Of a DNA stretch of 64,000 nucleotides, positions 19,380 through 28,779 are shown piece by piece. Under the pieces are notes generated by a model. That model was not told the DNA's origin and ran no database searches. It was given only the letters and a program-made list of their open reading frames with translations. The DNA comes from an uncultured Alphaproteobacteria bacterium (lineage in GTDB: Bacteria; Pseudomonadota; Alphaproteobacteria; Rhodobacterales; Rhodobacteraceae). Within the stretch, counting starts at the first letter, position 1. Each line of letters starts with the position of its first letter. A program made the position numbers and the translations under genes. Location: the NCBI GenBank assembly GCA_929200255.1, contig CAKMYZ010000004.1, positions 62,001 through 126,000 of the forward strand, in the 5' to 3' direction.

Positions 19380-19985
19380 TTAAGTGTTCTCCTCGGCGTC
19401 GCCCCGAAGGGGCGCATTCTCCTCACCATCGATGATGGTTTCGATTTCATCAAATTGGGTCTCGTCAATCTGACCCGCGTCTTTGCGTCCGCGCAAAACA
19501 TCGCGGATCAACTCATCTGTCAGGACCAGTTTGGCGTCCGACAGCCATTCAAATTTCAACCCGATGGTGCCTTCGGCGATGGTGATCAGTATTTCATCAC
19601 CCTCGGTACCTGCCAGCGGTCCTTTAAACCGGCGGCGGCCATCAATCAGCTCATCGGTTTCGATCTTGGCTTCAAAACCTTCCCACTGATCGAAATCCTT
19701 TAGCCGTGTCAGCGGACGGTCGATGCCCGGGCTGGACACCTCAAGGTTATAGACGTCCAAAATAGGGTCTTCGACATCCAATACTGCGCTCAGTGCGGTA
19801 GAGATCTGGCCGCATTCATCAACCTCGATCTGACCATCAGGGCGCTGCACCATAATTTGCAGGACACTTTCCTTGCCTGACATCAAACGCACGCGCACCA
19901 CTTCGAACCCCATGTCTTCGACAACTGGGGTGACGATTTCAGCGATACGGCGGTCAATGGCCGCTTTGGCAATCAGATCGTTCAT
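19380..19985 (-). CDS. rimP: Ribosome maturation factor RimP
   Basis: Assembly factor for the 30S subunit. The 201 residues have the RimP N-terminal domain ([48 protein letters not shown]) and the small beta-barrel C-terminal domain. Two adjacent ATGs exist; the second (19985) is 5 bases from a GGAAG ribosome site and the first only 2, so I chose 19985. First gene of the rimP-nusA-ylxR-infB operon. Its leader holds an intrinsic terminator 26 bases upstream. Confidence 0.96.
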   Translation of the reverse strand: MNDLIAKAAIDRRIAEIVTPVVEDMGFEVVRVRLMSGKESVLQIMVQRPDGQIEVDECGQISTALSAVLDVEDPILDVYNLEVSSPGIDRPLTRLKDFDQWEGFEAKIETDELIDGRRRFKGPLAGTEGDEILITIAEGTIGLKFEWLSDAKLVLTDELIRDVLRGRKDAGQIDETQFDEIETIIDGEENAPLRGDAEENT

Positions 19986-20010
19986 CATATCTTCCGACTT
20001 ATCATTCGGA

Positions 20011-20073
20011 CACAAAAAAACGGGCGCGCGGCCCGTTGTGATTTCCGGTGGTGTCTGGGGGTGGAAGCCAGAC
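20011..20073 (-). promoter_or_regulatory. Probable transcription attenuator in the rimP operon leader
   Basis: Reading the minus strand downstream of the promoter, a first hairpin GTCTGG/CCAGAC (20053-20058 with 20068-20073, 9-base loop) is followed by an intrinsic terminator: stem AACGGGC (20031-20037 on the complement) / GCCCGTT (20019-20025) with a GC-rich 5-base loop and a seven-base U run (20014-20020). The terminator ends 26 bases before the rimP start, so it lies within the operon's own 5' leader. E. coli also has terminators ahead of rimP. Structures are seen; regulation is inference. Confidence 0.65.
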
Positions 20074-20088
20074 GCCGCTGTTGGGGAT

Positions 20089-20117
20089 GATATAGGGGAA
20101 GGTTGGGAAAGGTGCAA
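20089..20117 (-). promoter_or_regulatory. Promoter of the rimP-nusA-infB operon
   Basis: On the minus strand TTGCAC (20112-20117), a 17-base spacer and TATATC (20089-20094) make a good sigma70-type promoter. Transcription would start near 20082, about 97 bases ahead of rimP. The -35 element begins next to the terminator hairpin of the upstream gene. Confidence 0.65.
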
Positions 20118-20145
20118 GGGGCAAGCCGCCACCGGCGGCCTGCCC
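20112..20145 (-). terminator. Terminator hairpin after the Gly/Asn-rich protein gene
   Basis: A 12-bp stem (20134-20145 with 20119-20130, one G-U pair on the minus strand) with a 3-base loop, 17 bases after the stop at 20162. The tail is only partly U-rich (CCTTGCACCTTT), so it may be a moderate terminator. Confidence 0.6.
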
Positions 20146-20161
20146 ACAAAGAACGTGAGTA

Positions 20162-20782
20162 TCAGAGACCCAACAAGCGATTGAGTTCTGCCAAGGCATC
20201 ATCGCTTAGGGTACGCCCACCAGTCAGTACCATGAGGCTCTCATTCTCTCGCTCCCGCGCCGCTAGCGTATTTCCTTGTGCACTCAACAAATCGTTGGCT
20301 GCATCTGTGATGGCGTCTTCATAGCCACCATCTGGAAAGTTCGCGGCAATCTCGTCTTCGGACAACCCGATCAGGCGGTCGTATTCTGCTCTTGCTGCAC
20401 GTTCTTCAACCTCAGCGGCTGCGATCTCTGCTTCGATGCTCTGCTGCTCGATCTGATAGGCATACAACTTGCCGGGCATGCTGTTTGGCGACGCATTTTC
20501 CATGGCCCGCTGGTTTGCATGGGCCGCATTCAGACCCCTGAGTTCACTGGCAATCGCACCACGACCGTTATTGCCATTGCTGCTGTTGCCACCACGACTG
20601 TTGCTTTCAGCATTGTCGCGGCCACCACCATTTCCGCGGCCATTTCCGTTCCCGCCACCATTGCCACCGCGCTCGGCATAGGCGGCATCAGCTGTCAGCA
20701 TGACACCGACCCCCGTCGCAGTTGAGACAATCAACGCCATAGCGCCGACATGCATCATTTTACGCAAAGCAGTATGAGACAT
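20162..20782 (-). CDS. Secreted Gly/Asn-rich protein of unknown function
   Basis: Not recognised. The 206-residue protein starts at ATG 20782 (GGAA site) with a clear signal peptide ending in the sequence LTADAAYAE (cleavage near residue 38). A low-complexity stretch of Gly, Asn, Arg and Ser follows (about 38-75), then a charged, Ala/Glu-rich helical region (about 95-165) likely to form a coiled coil. There is no cysteine. It has its own terminator, and the peptide ABC operon lies upstream behind another terminator, so it is probably a single-gene unit. A periplasmic or surface role is inferred. Confidence 0.8.
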   Translation of the reverse strand: MSHTALRKMMHVGAMALIVSTATGVGVMLTADAAYAERGGNGGGNGNGRGNGGGRDNAESNSRGGNSSNGNNGRGAIASELRGLNAAHANQRAMENASPNSMPGKLYAYQIEQQSIEAEIAAAEVEERAARAEYDRLIGLSEDEIAANFPDGGYEDAITDAANDLLSAQGNTLAARERENESLMVLTGGRTLSDDALAELNRLLGL

Positions 20783-20923
20783 AATTGATTCCTGTTCGTT
20801 CAACGTGACCCCCAAGACGAAGGGTCGCTACGTCGAGCCTTATGTCTGCATGCCCGTGAACCAGCCTGAAACAACCCGTTCATAACTTGTTCAATAGGCG
20901 GAAAACCACCTTTCGAAATGCAA

Positions 20924-20950
20924 ACGCCCTACCGGTTACCGGCAGGGCAT
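20924..20950 (-). terminator. Intrinsic terminator of the peptide ABC transporter operon
   Basis: Ten-bp stem (20939-20948 with 20926-20935) with a 3-base loop and one G-U pair that only forms on the minus-strand RNA, followed by GTTTGCATTT. It lies 25 bases past the stop of the substrate-binding protein. Confidence 0.7.
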
Positions 20951-20972
20951 CGCTGTCATATGTGATCGTAAC

Positions 20973-22523
20973 TTAGGCTACAGACCAGCGCTCGGCCATG
21001 CGGGCGTTGTCCATCTGCCAGAGGTTACCCACGGTATCGGGTGAAGATATCCGATTGTTCACAGCCTGCACGTAGTTGGCAAACATGGGCACCAGAACAC
21101 CGCCATCGTCACGCAGGATCTGCTGCATTTCGGTGTACTGATCGCGACGCTTGTCACTGTCGAGTTCCGCGCGCGCGGTCAGCAGCAGTTCCTGGAAACG
21201 TGCGTTGTCTTTCTCGTCCCACTGACTGTCGTTCCACGGCACACCTGCCTCATAGGCGGTGGAGAACATCCAGTCTTCGGTTGCGCGACCAGACCAGTAA
21301 CACGCACAAAATGGCTTTTTCAGCCAGACGTTGGACCAGTAACCATCCGCTGGCTCTTGTACCACATTGATATTGATACCACCCGCAGATGCAGAAGCCT
21401 GGAATAGCTGAGCCGCGTCAACCGCACCTTCGAACGCTGCATTGGATGCGGACAGGTCGATGTCAAGGCTGTCGATCCCGGCCTGCTGCAGGTAGAACTT
21501 GGCCTGATCCGGGTCATACTCTAGCTGCTCCATATCAGCGGCGTAGTATTGATTTGCGGGGCCGATTGGGGTGTCGTTACCGACAGCACCGTGGCCAAGC
21601 AGGATCTTGTCGACCATTTCCTGACGGTTGATGCCGTACTTCAGCGCACGACGAACATTCACGTCGTTGAACGGTGCAGTATCTGTCAGCATCGGGAACG
21701 TGTACTGCTGGTTCCCGGTGACTTCCTGAATGCGCAATGCAGGGTTTGCCCGCAGCAGTGCTTCTGTTTTAAAGTCGATCCGGTTAATCGCATCAACCTG
21801 GCCGGTCATCAGCGCGTTCATGCGCGCGGTGTTGTCGTTGATGGCAATATATTCGATTTCGTCAAAGAAACCGGCGCTGTCGCCTTTGTAGTGGTCTGGA
21901 TACCGTGTTGCGACCATGCGCACACCGGGATCGAACGACTGGACCTGATAGAGGCCCGTGCCGATACCTTGGGCAATCGCCTCTTCTGTTTGACCGGCTG
22001 GATACATCAGCAGGTGATAGTCAGACATCAGATAGGGGAAGTCGGCGTTGCCTGACGCCAGCGTAAACTGCACCTGACTGTCTGTGATCTTTGTCATCTC
22101 GGTGATCGCAGCAACGATCGGCTGGGCCGCAGATTTCGCGCCTTCGGCCACGTGCAGTTGCAACGATTCAATCACATCATCTGCACCAAAGGACTTGCCG
22201 TTGTGAAACGTCACACCCTGACGCAAGTTGAATGTCCACGTCTTGGCATCTGCTGAGGCTTCCCAGCTTTCGGCCAATTCACCCTTGAGTGATCCATCAG
22301 CGGCAATTTCCGTGAGGCTGTCAAAAACAGACCCCTGCGCCGATGCAATCATGAAAAGGTCAGAATGGGTGCGGCCATCCCAACTATCGGATGTGTTGGC
22401 GCCGGACAGGCCCGCCGTCAGTTTTCCGCCGCGTGTCTGTGCGCGCAGTGGCATACCGGACAGGCCCAGTACACCGGCAGCTACACCCGTTTTCAATAGG
22501 CCGCGTCTACTAATTCCATGCAT
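20973..22523 (-). CDS. Peptide/oligopeptide ABC transporter, periplasmic substrate-binding protein
   Basis: Family 5 (DppA/OppA-like) solute-binding protein, 516 residues. The N-terminus ISRRGLLKTGVAAG has a twin-arginine motif (R6, R7), so the protein is probably exported folded by Tat. The family signature region WTFNLRQGVTFHNGKSFGADDV is present. A GGAG ribosome site lies 9 bases from the ATG. It is the last gene of permease-permease-ATPase-binding protein. The ligand is not readable from sequence; peptides are likely because a proline peptidase gene sits at the head of the locus. Confidence 0.93.
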   Translation of the reverse strand: MHGISRRGLLKTGVAAGVLGLSGMPLRAQTRGGKLTAGLSGANTSDSWDGRTHSDLFMIASAQGSVFDSLTEIAADGSLKGELAESWEASADAKTWTFNLRQGVTFHNGKSFGADDVIESLQLHVAEGAKSAAQPIVAAITEMTKITDSQVQFTLASGNADFPYLMSDYHLLMYPAGQTEEAIAQGIGTGLYQVQSFDPGVRMVATRYPDHYKGDSAGFFDEIEYIAINDNTARMNALMTGQVDAINRIDFKTEALLRANPALRIQEVTGNQQYTFPMLTDTAPFNDVNVRRALKYGINRQEMVDKILLGHGAVGNDTPIGPANQYYAADMEQLEYDPDQAKFYLQQAGIDSLDIDLSASNAAFEGAVDAAQLFQASASAGGININVVQEPADGYWSNVWLKKPFCACYWSGRATEDWMFSTAYEAGVPWNDSQWDEKDNARFQELLLTARAELDSDKRRDQYTEMQQILRDDGGVLVPMFANYVQAVNNRISSPDTVGNLWQMDNARMAERWSVA

Positions 22524-22597
22524 ATTGTCGTTCTCCCTAGTTATTATTACAGGCGTTGTCCGCCCAGCTATTCACATCTCTTGTCAGGCGATTCGCG

Positions 22598-24247
22598 CTA
22601 CATCTTATCAGCGGCAGCATCGCCAATGTTATCAACGCCACGTTCATTCAGCAGATTAGTCAGCCAATCAGGGTTCATCTCGGGGACCGATGACAGCAAC
22701 AAGTCGGTGTAGGCATGGTGCGGAGGCTTGAACATGTCCTCTTTTGGTCCTTGCTCGACCACACGGCCATCCTTCATAACCACCACCTCGTCCGCAATCG
22801 CCCGAACCGTCGCAAGATCATGCGTGATGAACATATATGAGAGTGACAATTCGTCCTGCAGACGCGCCAGTAGTCGCAGAATACCTTCAGCGACAAGTTG
22901 GTCGAGCGCAGATGTCACCTCATCGCAGATGATAAACTTCGGCTCTGCGGCCAGCGCACGCGCGATCCCAATCCGTTGTTTCTGACCACCCGAAAGCTCC
23001 GACGGCAAGCGATGATAATACTGCGTCGGTTCAAGCTCGATTTGTTCAAGCAGGTGATCCACCTTCCTGCGCTTTTCGGCACCTGTCAGCCCCAGATAGA
23101 ACTGCACGGGGCGGGCGATGATCTGGCCAACGGACATGCGCGGGTTCAGCGCGGTATCGGCCATCTGGTAAATCATCTGCACCTGGCGAAGCTGATCCTT
23201 GCTGCGCTTGCGATAGTCAGCTGGCATCACTTGCCCATCAACAAGTATCTGACCGGCCGTGGGCGGCAAAAGTCCGGTAATACAGCGCGCAGTCGTTGAC
23301 TTGCCCGAACCGCTTTCACCCACGACGGCCACCGTCCGACCCTCATGCATGTCAAAGCTGACATCATGCAAAACCGGCACCGTGCCATAGGACGCATCGA
23401 CGCTCTGAACACTCACCACAGGAACAGCGCCTGTTTTCACGGCAGGCTTCAAAGGCCGCTCAAAGCTGCGGACGGCCCAAAGTGACTTGGTGTAGTCCTG
23501 CGTTGGGGCGGCAAGCATTGTGCGGGTATCCGCGGTTTCGACCTCATCACCCTTGAGTAACACTTTGATCGTGTCGGCCATTTGGGCCACAACGGCCAAA
23601 TCGTGAGTGATATAGATCGCCGCCGTGTCAAACTGCTCGACAATATCGCGGATCGAGGCAAGCACCTCGATCTGGGTTGTCACATCCAACGCGGTTGTCG
23701 GTTCATCAAAAATAATCAGATCAGGGCGGCAGGACATCGCCATCGCAGTCATGCAGCGCTGCAACTGGCCGCCAGACACCTGATGCGGATAGCGGAAACC
23801 GATCTCATCGGGGTTCGGCAGGCGCAGCTTGCGATAGAGCTCGATCCCGTCGGCCTCGCTTTTGGCGCGCGACATGACGCCATGCTGTACGGGCCCTTCG
23901 ACATGCTGATCCATCAACTTGTGCGCAGGGTTAAAGCTGGCGGCGGCAGATTGCGCCACGTAGGCAATCCGCTTGCCCAGCAATTCACGTTTTACTGCGG
24001 CGGATGCCGTGAGCAAATCAATCCCGTCGAATTCAACCGAGCCTTTGCTGATGCGCACACCGTCACGAGTATATCCCATGGCGGCCAGACCCAGCGTAGA
24101 TTTGCCAGCACCGGATTCACCAATCAACCCCAGAACCTCGCCCCTTTGCAGGGTCAGATCGACGCCATTGATAATAGGGTTCCACACCTCGTCACTGCGG
24201 CCTTCAAGCCAGACATCACGCATTTTGACGAGAGGTTGGTCGCTCAT
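22598..24247 (-). CDS. Peptide ABC transporter, fused double ATP-binding protein (DppD-DppF type)
   Basis: Energises the importer. The 549 residues hold two ABC domains in one chain: Walker [10 protein letters not shown] at 43-51, signature VSGGQLQRC and Walker [13 protein letters not shown] in the first; Walker [12 protein letters not shown] (about 310-320), signature [15 protein letters not shown] and [12 protein letters not shown] in the second. Many bacteria encode these as separate dppD and dppF genes. The start ATG overlaps the stop of the upstream permease (ATGA). All catalytic motifs appear intact, so both sites should bind ATP. Confidence 0.95.
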   Translation of the reverse strand: MSDQPLVKMRDVWLEGRSDEVWNPIINGVDLTLQRGEVLGLIGESGAGKSTLGLAAMGYTRDGVRISKGSVEFDGIDLLTASAAVKRELLGKRIAYVAQSAAASFNPAHKLMDQHVEGPVQHGVMSRAKSEADGIELYRKLRLPNPDEIGFRYPHQVSGGQLQRCMTAMAMSCRPDLIIFDEPTTALDVTTQIEVLASIRDIVEQFDTAAIYITHDLAVVAQMADTIKVLLKGDEVETADTRTMLAAPTQDYTKSLWAVRSFERPLKPAVKTGAVPVVSVQSVDASYGTVPVLHDVSFDMHEGRTVAVVGESGSGKSTTARCITGLLPPTAGQILVDGQVMPADYRKRSKDQLRQVQMIYQMADTALNPRMSVGQIIARPVQFYLGLTGAEKRRKVDHLLEQIELEPTQYYHRLPSELSGGQKQRIGIARALAAEPKFIICDEVTSALDQLVAEGILRLLARLQDELSLSYMFITHDLATVRAIADEVVVMKDGRVVEQGPKEDMFKPPHHAYTDLLLSSVPEMNPDWLTNLLNERGVDNIGDAAADKM

Positions 24248-25443
24248 TCTTTCAGCCCCGAAGATTTATGCAGCATCCAGTCGACCACGAAATTCACAGC
24301 GACGGTCAGCAAGGCGATGGCGCCCGCCGCCAACAATGGTGCCGTCGCGGCCAAAGGTGCAAACTGCGCGTAGTTCACGAAACCACCCAAGTCGCGCACC
24401 ATCGTACCCCAGTCGGCCAACGGCGGCTGGATACCCACACCAAGGAAGGACAACGCGGCAATGGTCAGGAACACAAAACAGAAGCGCAGACCAAATTCGG
24501 CCAGTAATGGTGCCGTTGCATTGGGCAGGATTTCCCTGAAGACGAGGTAGCCCAGCCCCTCGCCACGCAGCTTAGCTGCTTCGATATAGTCCATCACAAC
24601 GATATTCTGCCCCACGGCGCGGGCCAGACGATAAACACGGGTGCTGTCGATCACGGCGATGATGATCACCATAAAGGCGGTCAGCGGAATACCCAGTTGC
24701 GGCGCCCAGACGCTTGCGATGGTCATCAAGAGCAGCGCAAAGATCAGCGATGGGATCGCCATCAGGACATCGACCATGCGCGACAGGACTTGATCGAGCC
24801 ACCCGCCCAGGGTTGCCGCGAGGAAACCCAACGTACCACCGATCAAGAACGCGAGCAGCGTCGTGGCAAACGCGATACCGACAGTATTCTGCGCACCATA
24901 GATCAACCGGCTGAGAATATCGCGACCGATCTGATCCGTGCCAAAGTAGAACGCAGGATCGCCGCCCAGCGCAGGATCGCCACCCGGAACGATATTCGCG
25001 GCAACACCGGGGATAATCTGCTCTTGACCGTAAGGTGCGATAGCACCGGCAAAAATCGCAAAAATCGCGTATATGATGATCGTAAGAATGCCGAATGAGG
25101 CAGTCAGCGGCATTGAGCGAAACATCTTCTTGCTCCAGGCCGTCCCAACATTACGACCCAGAATACGGAAAACCCATGCCGCGATGGCAAATAGGATGAA
25201 CCCCTCTATCGCGATCCGCAGGAAGAAGAATTTATTGGCAATCGCCAGCTCGGAACTGTGGCCTTGGGTGTAGGCCCAGATCAGCCACAACAGGACAACG
25301 GCACCCAGTACATAACCAAATGCAACGCCATAAGGCATATCGCGGAATTTCGGCGCGTTGCCTGTCACGGATTGCCCCGCAAACCGGAAAACCCAGGCCA
25401 GTGCGGCCATGCCGACAAGTGCGATGGCAACCCATAAGATCAT
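24244..25443 (-). CDS. Peptide ABC transporter permease, DppC-like with N-terminal extension
   Basis: Inner-membrane permease subunit with the binding-protein-dependent inner membrane fold; the EAA loop is seen at YIEAAKLRGEGLGYLVFREILPNATAPL. At 399 residues it is about 100 longer than ordinary DppC proteins. The extra N-terminal part (1-110) contains about three additional membrane segments before the usual DppC start (MPLTASFGILTIIIYAIFAIFAG). It overlaps both neighbours by four bases. Confidence 0.92.
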   Translation of the reverse strand: MILWVAIALVGMAALAWVFRFAGQSVTGNAPKFRDMPYGVAFGYVLGAVVLLWLIWAYTQGHSSELAIANKFFFLRIAIEGFILFAIAAWVFRILGRNVGTAWSKKMFRSMPLTASFGILTIIIYAIFAIFAGAIAPYGQEQIIPGVAANIVPGGDPALGGDPAFYFGTDQIGRDILSRLIYGAQNTVGIAFATTLLAFLIGGTLGFLAATLGGWLDQVLSRMVDVLMAIPSLIFALLLMTIASVWAPQLGIPLTAFMVIIIAVIDSTRVYRLARAVGQNIVVMDYIEAAKLRGEGLGYLVFREILPNATAPLLAEFGLRFCFVFLTIAALSFLGVGIQPPLADWGTMVRDLGGFVNYAQFAPLAATAPLLAAGAIALLTVAVNFVVDWMLHKSSGLKE

Positions 25444-26432
25444 TTTGGATGCCTCAGCCGTGGGTTGGACAGGATCGACATGATGTCAGCCGTCAGGTTG
25501 AGAAGAATAAATGCGGTCGCAAAGATCAGGCAGCAGGCCTGCACCACCGGAATATCGCGGATCTTCACACTATCGACGAACAACTGGCCGATGCCAGGGT
25601 ACACAAAGACCACCTCGACCACCACGACACCGGTGATCAGATAAGCAAGGTTCAGGGCGATGACATTGATGATTGGCGCCAGCGCATTTGGCAACGCATG
25701 TTTGACGATCACGCGCATGGGCGACAGGCCCTTAAGGCGCGCCATTTCGATATAGGGCGAAGCAAGCAGATTTATGATCGCTGCTCTGGTCATCCGCATC
25801 ATATGCGCAGTCACAACAAGCGTCAGCGTCAAAGCAGGGAGCATTGATTTCTCCAGCCGTTCACCAAACGCCATACCCTCAAAGATATTCGACAGCGATG
25901 GGAAGATCGGGTTCAGCACCGCAAGGAACAGGATCAGGATATAGGCGAGGAAGAATTCCGGGCTTGAAATCGACGACAGTGTAAAAATGTTGGTCGCCCG
26001 GTCAAACACCGTGTTGCGACATAGCGCGGCCAAAACACCCAGTATAATCGAAAAAGGAACGGCGATGGCGGCAGTCACCATCGCAAGGAACATTGTATTG
26101 GCAAACCTTGGGGCGATCTGCTGGGCAACGGTGGTGGCGCCAGAGTCTGTACCCGTGAAACTGGCAAAATTGGCCTGCGCAAAGCTGGTGCCAAGATCAC
26201 CCTGTAAGACACCACCCAACCACTGAAAATAGCGGGTGACAGGCGGCTGATCCAACCCAAGATCCGCGCGAATAGAGGCGACAGCCTCGGGCGTGGCACC
26301 CTGTCCAAGAATGGATTGCGCAAAGTCACCGGGAAGCAGGTTAACGGCCACAAAGATCACAATTGATACGATCAGAAGAGTAAGAAGACCCAGCGCGAGC
26401 CGCTGTAGAATGATCTTTAGGACATTGCCCAA
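25440..26432 (-). CDS. Peptide ABC transporter permease, DppB-like
   Basis: Partner permease, 330 residues, with the typical DppB start (KIILQRLALGLLTLLIVSIVIFVAVNLLPGDF) and EAA-loop region EMARLKGLSPMRVIVKHALPNALAPI. No ATG fits the N-terminus; a TTG at 26432 with GGGGA nine bases upstream is the best start. First gene of the four-gene transporter operon, with its own promoter in the short gap behind the prolyl aminopeptidase gene. Confidence 0.92.
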   Translation of the reverse strand: MGNVLKIILQRLALGLLTLLIVSIVIFVAVNLLPGDFAQSILGQGATPEAVASIRADLGLDQPPVTRYFQWLGGVLQGDLGTSFAQANFASFTGTDSGATTVAQQIAPRFANTMFLAMVTAAIAVPFSIILGVLAALCRNTVFDRATNIFTLSSISSPEFFLAYILILFLAVLNPIFPSLSNIFEGMAFGERLEKSMLPALTLTLVVTAHMMRMTRAAIINLLASPYIEMARLKGLSPMRVIVKHALPNALAPIINVIALNLAYLITGVVVVEVVFVYPGIGQLFVDSVKIRDIPVVQACCLIFATAFILLNLTADIMSILSNPRLRHPK

Positions 26433-26460
26433 ACTATGAAGTCCCCGCTTGCATACATGA

Positions 26461-26488
26461 ACATTAAGGGCAATTTTTCATCTGTCAA
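26461..26488 (-). promoter_or_regulatory. Promoter of the peptide ABC transporter operon
   Basis: On the minus strand a perfect -35 TTGACA (26483-26488), 16 bases and TAATGT (26461-26466). It begins four bases after the stop of the upstream peptidase gene and would start transcripts about 22 bases before the TTG start of the permease. Confidence 0.65.
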
Positions 26489-26491
26489 AGG

Positions 26492-27487
26492 TTAAAGCCC
26501 CAACGCGTGCCGCTGCGCCCCTAGCATGTCCATCGTGCGCACCAGTTCAGCACTTATTCCCGGTTCTGACAAGGCGTGCCCCGCCCGACCAATGAAGGTA
26601 AGCTGCGATTTGGGCCAAAGCTGTGCCAGCCTATGGGCAGACGCAGGCGGGCAAATCATGTCATATCGGCCCTGCACGATCACGCCGGGAATATCCGCAA
26701 TTTGGGCCATTTGATCAGGGTGCAGGATTTGCTGTTTGTCAGATAGAAAGCCCGCATTCTGAAAATAGTGATTTTCCAGACGGGCAAAAGCGCGGGCATA
26801 ATCTGCCGGACTCTCGCCGGTGATGCCATCACTGTCGATTGAGGCCAGGGCATTCTCCCAGGACGCCCACGCGCGGGCATAGCGGGTTTCTTGCAGAATA
26901 TCCCCGGAAAACAGACGACGGTGATAAGCCCCGATCAGATCATTATGCTCATCTTCGGGAATAATGCTGGTAAATCGTTCCCAAAGATCAGGCCAGAACT
27001 TTCCGGCGCCGCCGCCATAGAACCAATCCAGTTCCGGCTGGGTCATCAGAAACACACCGCGCAATGTCAGCGCGGCAACTCGATCTGGATGGGTCTGTGC
27101 ATAGATTAACGCCAGCGTCGCACCCCAGGAGCCGCCAAAAACAATCCAGCGATCAATGTCGAGGGTCTGGCGGATCTGCTCGATATCATCGACCAGATGC
27201 CATGTGGTATTCGCCTCCACACTTGCATGGGGCCGCGATCGTCCACAGCCACGCTGATCAAAAAGGATGACGCGAAAGATATTAGGGTCAAAGTAGCGGC
27301 GCATCCCCGGGCTACAACCGCCACCGGGCCCACCATGCAAGACGACCACAGGTATACCATCAGGATTCCCACATTGCTCCACATAGATGCGGTGGCCATC
27401 GCCGACCTTCAGCATCCGCTGATCAAAGGGATCAATCGGCTGATAAAGATGCCCACCTGGGCGCTTTTGTCCTACGACTTTGTCCAT
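26492..27487 (-). CDS. pip: Prolyl aminopeptidase (proline iminopeptidase)
   Basis: Serine peptidase of the alpha/beta hydrolase fold that removes N-terminal proline from peptides in the cytoplasm. The 331 residues have the HGGPGGG oxyanion region, the nucleophile elbow [23 protein letters not shown] with the acid and GHALSEP with the catalytic His. I start at ATG 27487 because AGGA lies 5 bases upstream; other starts up to 27526 are in frame. It directly precedes the peptide transporter operon, suggesting uptake and breakdown of Pro-containing peptides (inference). It is divergent from ubiG. Confidence 0.95.
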   Translation of the reverse strand: MDKVVGQKRPGGHLYQPIDPFDQRMLKVGDGHRIYVEQCGNPDGIPVVVLHGGPGGGCSPGMRRYFDPNIFRVILFDQRGCGRSRPHASVEANTTWHLVDDIEQIRQTLDIDRWIVFGGSWGATLALIYAQTHPDRVAALTLRGVFLMTQPELDWFYGGGAGKFWPDLWERFTSIIPEDEHNDLIGAYHRRLFSGDILQETRYARAWASWENALASIDSDGITGESPADYARAFARLENHYFQNAGFLSDKQQILHPDQMAQIADIPGVIVQGRYDMICPPASAHRLAQLWPKSQLTFIGRAGHALSEPGISAELVRTMDMLGAQRHALGL

Positions 27488-27538
27488 ATGCATCCTATAT
27501 CGCTTATCAGACCTACTGACCATCACACGAGGCGCAAA

Positions 27539-28282
27539 ATGTCGGCGACCAATACCGTAGACCCCGAAGAAATTGCCAAATTCGAGGCGATGGCCGCCGA
27601 ATGGTGGGATCTGAATGGAAAATTCAAACCACTACACATGATGAATCCAGTGCGGCTGGACTATGTCACCAGCCAAATTGCTGCGGAGTTTGGGCGCGAT
27701 CTTCGCAAACCCAAACCTTTCAAAGGTATCCGCATCCTCGATATTGGCTGCGGGGGTGGATTGCTCTGCGAACCCATGGCGCGGCTTGGCGCGACGGTGG
27801 TGGGTGCTGATGCAGCAGAGCGAAATATTCCAGTCGCGCAAATCCACGCCGCTCAATCAGGGCTGGATATTGATTATCGTCACACAACGGCCGAAGCGCT
27901 GGCCGAAGCCGACGAGCAGTTCAATGTCGTGTTGAATATGGAAGTGGTTGAACATGTGGCCGATCCGCAGGGCTATCTGAATGCTTGCCAAAAACTGATG
28001 AAGCCGGGCGGGCTGCATCTTTGCTCTACCATCAACCGCAACCCCAAGAGTTTTGCCATGGCGATTGTCGGCGCAGAATATGTGATGCGCTGGCTTCCCA
28101 AGGGCACGCATGAGTGGAAAAAGTTCATCACGCCGAATGAACTATTTGCGTTGATGGAAAACGCAGGCATGATGCCGGTGGACCGCAAAGGATATGTGTT
28201 CAACTTTGCGACGTTCACATGGTCAATCTCGGATCGGGACCTTTCGGTAAATTACGTCACCACGTCAACCAAACCAGCGTAG
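27539..28282 (+). CDS. ubiG: Ubiquinone biosynthesis O-methyltransferase
   Basis: SAM-dependent enzyme that performs both O-methylation steps of ubiquinone synthesis. The 247 residues show the family N-terminus [28 protein letters not shown], motif [19 protein letters not shown] and the post motif [11 protein letters not shown]. The ATG at 27539 has a GAGG site; the long upstream frame extension is antisense to pip and is not coding. Only 51 bases separate it from the divergent pip start. Confidence 0.97.
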   Translation: MSATNTVDPEEIAKFEAMAAEWWDLNGKFKPLHMMNPVRLDYVTSQIAAEFGRDLRKPKPFKGIRILDIGCGGGLLCEPMARLGATVVGADAAERNIPVAQIHAAQSGLDIDYRHTTAEALAEADEQFNVVLNMEVVEHVADPQGYLNACQKLMKPGGLHLCSTINRNPKSFAMAIVGAEYVMRWLPKGTHEWKKFITPNELFALMENAGMMPVDRKGYVFNFATFTWSISDRDLSVNYVTTSTKPA

Positions 28283-28284
28283 TC

Positions 28285-28330
28285 CAAACTTTCATCGAAA
28301 GTTTGCCACCAAATCCTTTTTAGGATTTGG
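28285..28330. terminator. Two adjacent hairpins between convergent ubiG and marR genes
   Basis: CAAACTTTC / GAAAGTTTG (28285-28293, 28297-28305, 3-base loop) and CCAAATCCT / AGGATTTGG (28309-28317, 28322-28330, TTTT loop) are both perfect 9-bp inverted repeats. They fill the 53-base gap between two convergent genes and could act as a two-way terminator or RNA-end protector. Confidence 0.6.
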
Positions 28331-28335
28331 TCAGT

Positions 28336-28779
28336 TTATTCAAATTTGCTTAGCTTCAACCGCATCTCGCGTAAAACTGGCAGCACAGTACGCACTTTGT
28401 CCACACCAACCCCGGCAACAGCCTCATCGATCACCGGTGCAATCGCGGCAAGGGCCGCATCCCGGGCCGCCAGACCGGCAGGGCTGATCGCCACCATTTT
28501 GCGGCGGGCATCATCCCAGTCGGGGCGGACATGAACCCAACCGGCCCACTCCAGCTTATGCAACGTATTCGTCATTGCACCCCGCGTGAGGTGAAACGTC
28601 TTGGCCAGTTGCGCCGGCGACCGTTCTGCCCCGGTGTGAGCCAGATGGTTGAGCACCGAAAAATGCGACAGCTCCATCCCCTTTGGCAGGACACGGGCCA
28701 CATTGGCACGCGCCAGTTGATCCACAACCAGAATTTCGCTGAAAAGCGAAACGGCGAGGCTGCTTGATGGATCAGGCAT
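28336..28779 (-). CDS. MarR-family transcriptional regulator
   Basis: Winged-helix repressor, 147 residues. The recognition-helix region PAQLAKTFHLTRGAMTNTLHKLEWAGWV and wing RPDWDDARRKMVAISPAG are typical of MarR. The start overlaps the stop of the nitrilase-like gene by one base (TGATG), so it belongs to the comF-grxC-nitrilase-marR run. Ligand and targets cannot be read from the sequence. Confidence 0.92.
   Translation of the reverse strand: MPDPSSSLAVSLFSEILVVDQLARANVARVLPKGMELSHFSVLNHLAHTGAERSPAQLAKTFHLTRGAMTNTLHKLEWAGWVHVRPDWDDARRKMVAISPAGLAARDAALAAIAPVIDEAVAGVGVDKVRTVLPVLREMRLKLSKFE

Noticed and set aside
20011-20040. Leader hairpin as the terminator of the Gly/Asn-rich protein gene
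   Set aside because: That gene already has a hairpin at 20119-20145, and a good promoter lies between the two, so the second terminator belongs to the rimP transcript.
27197-27538. N-terminal extension of the ubiG frame
   Set aside because: It runs antisense through pip and is not similar to any UbiG N-terminus; the ATG at 27539 has a ribosome site.
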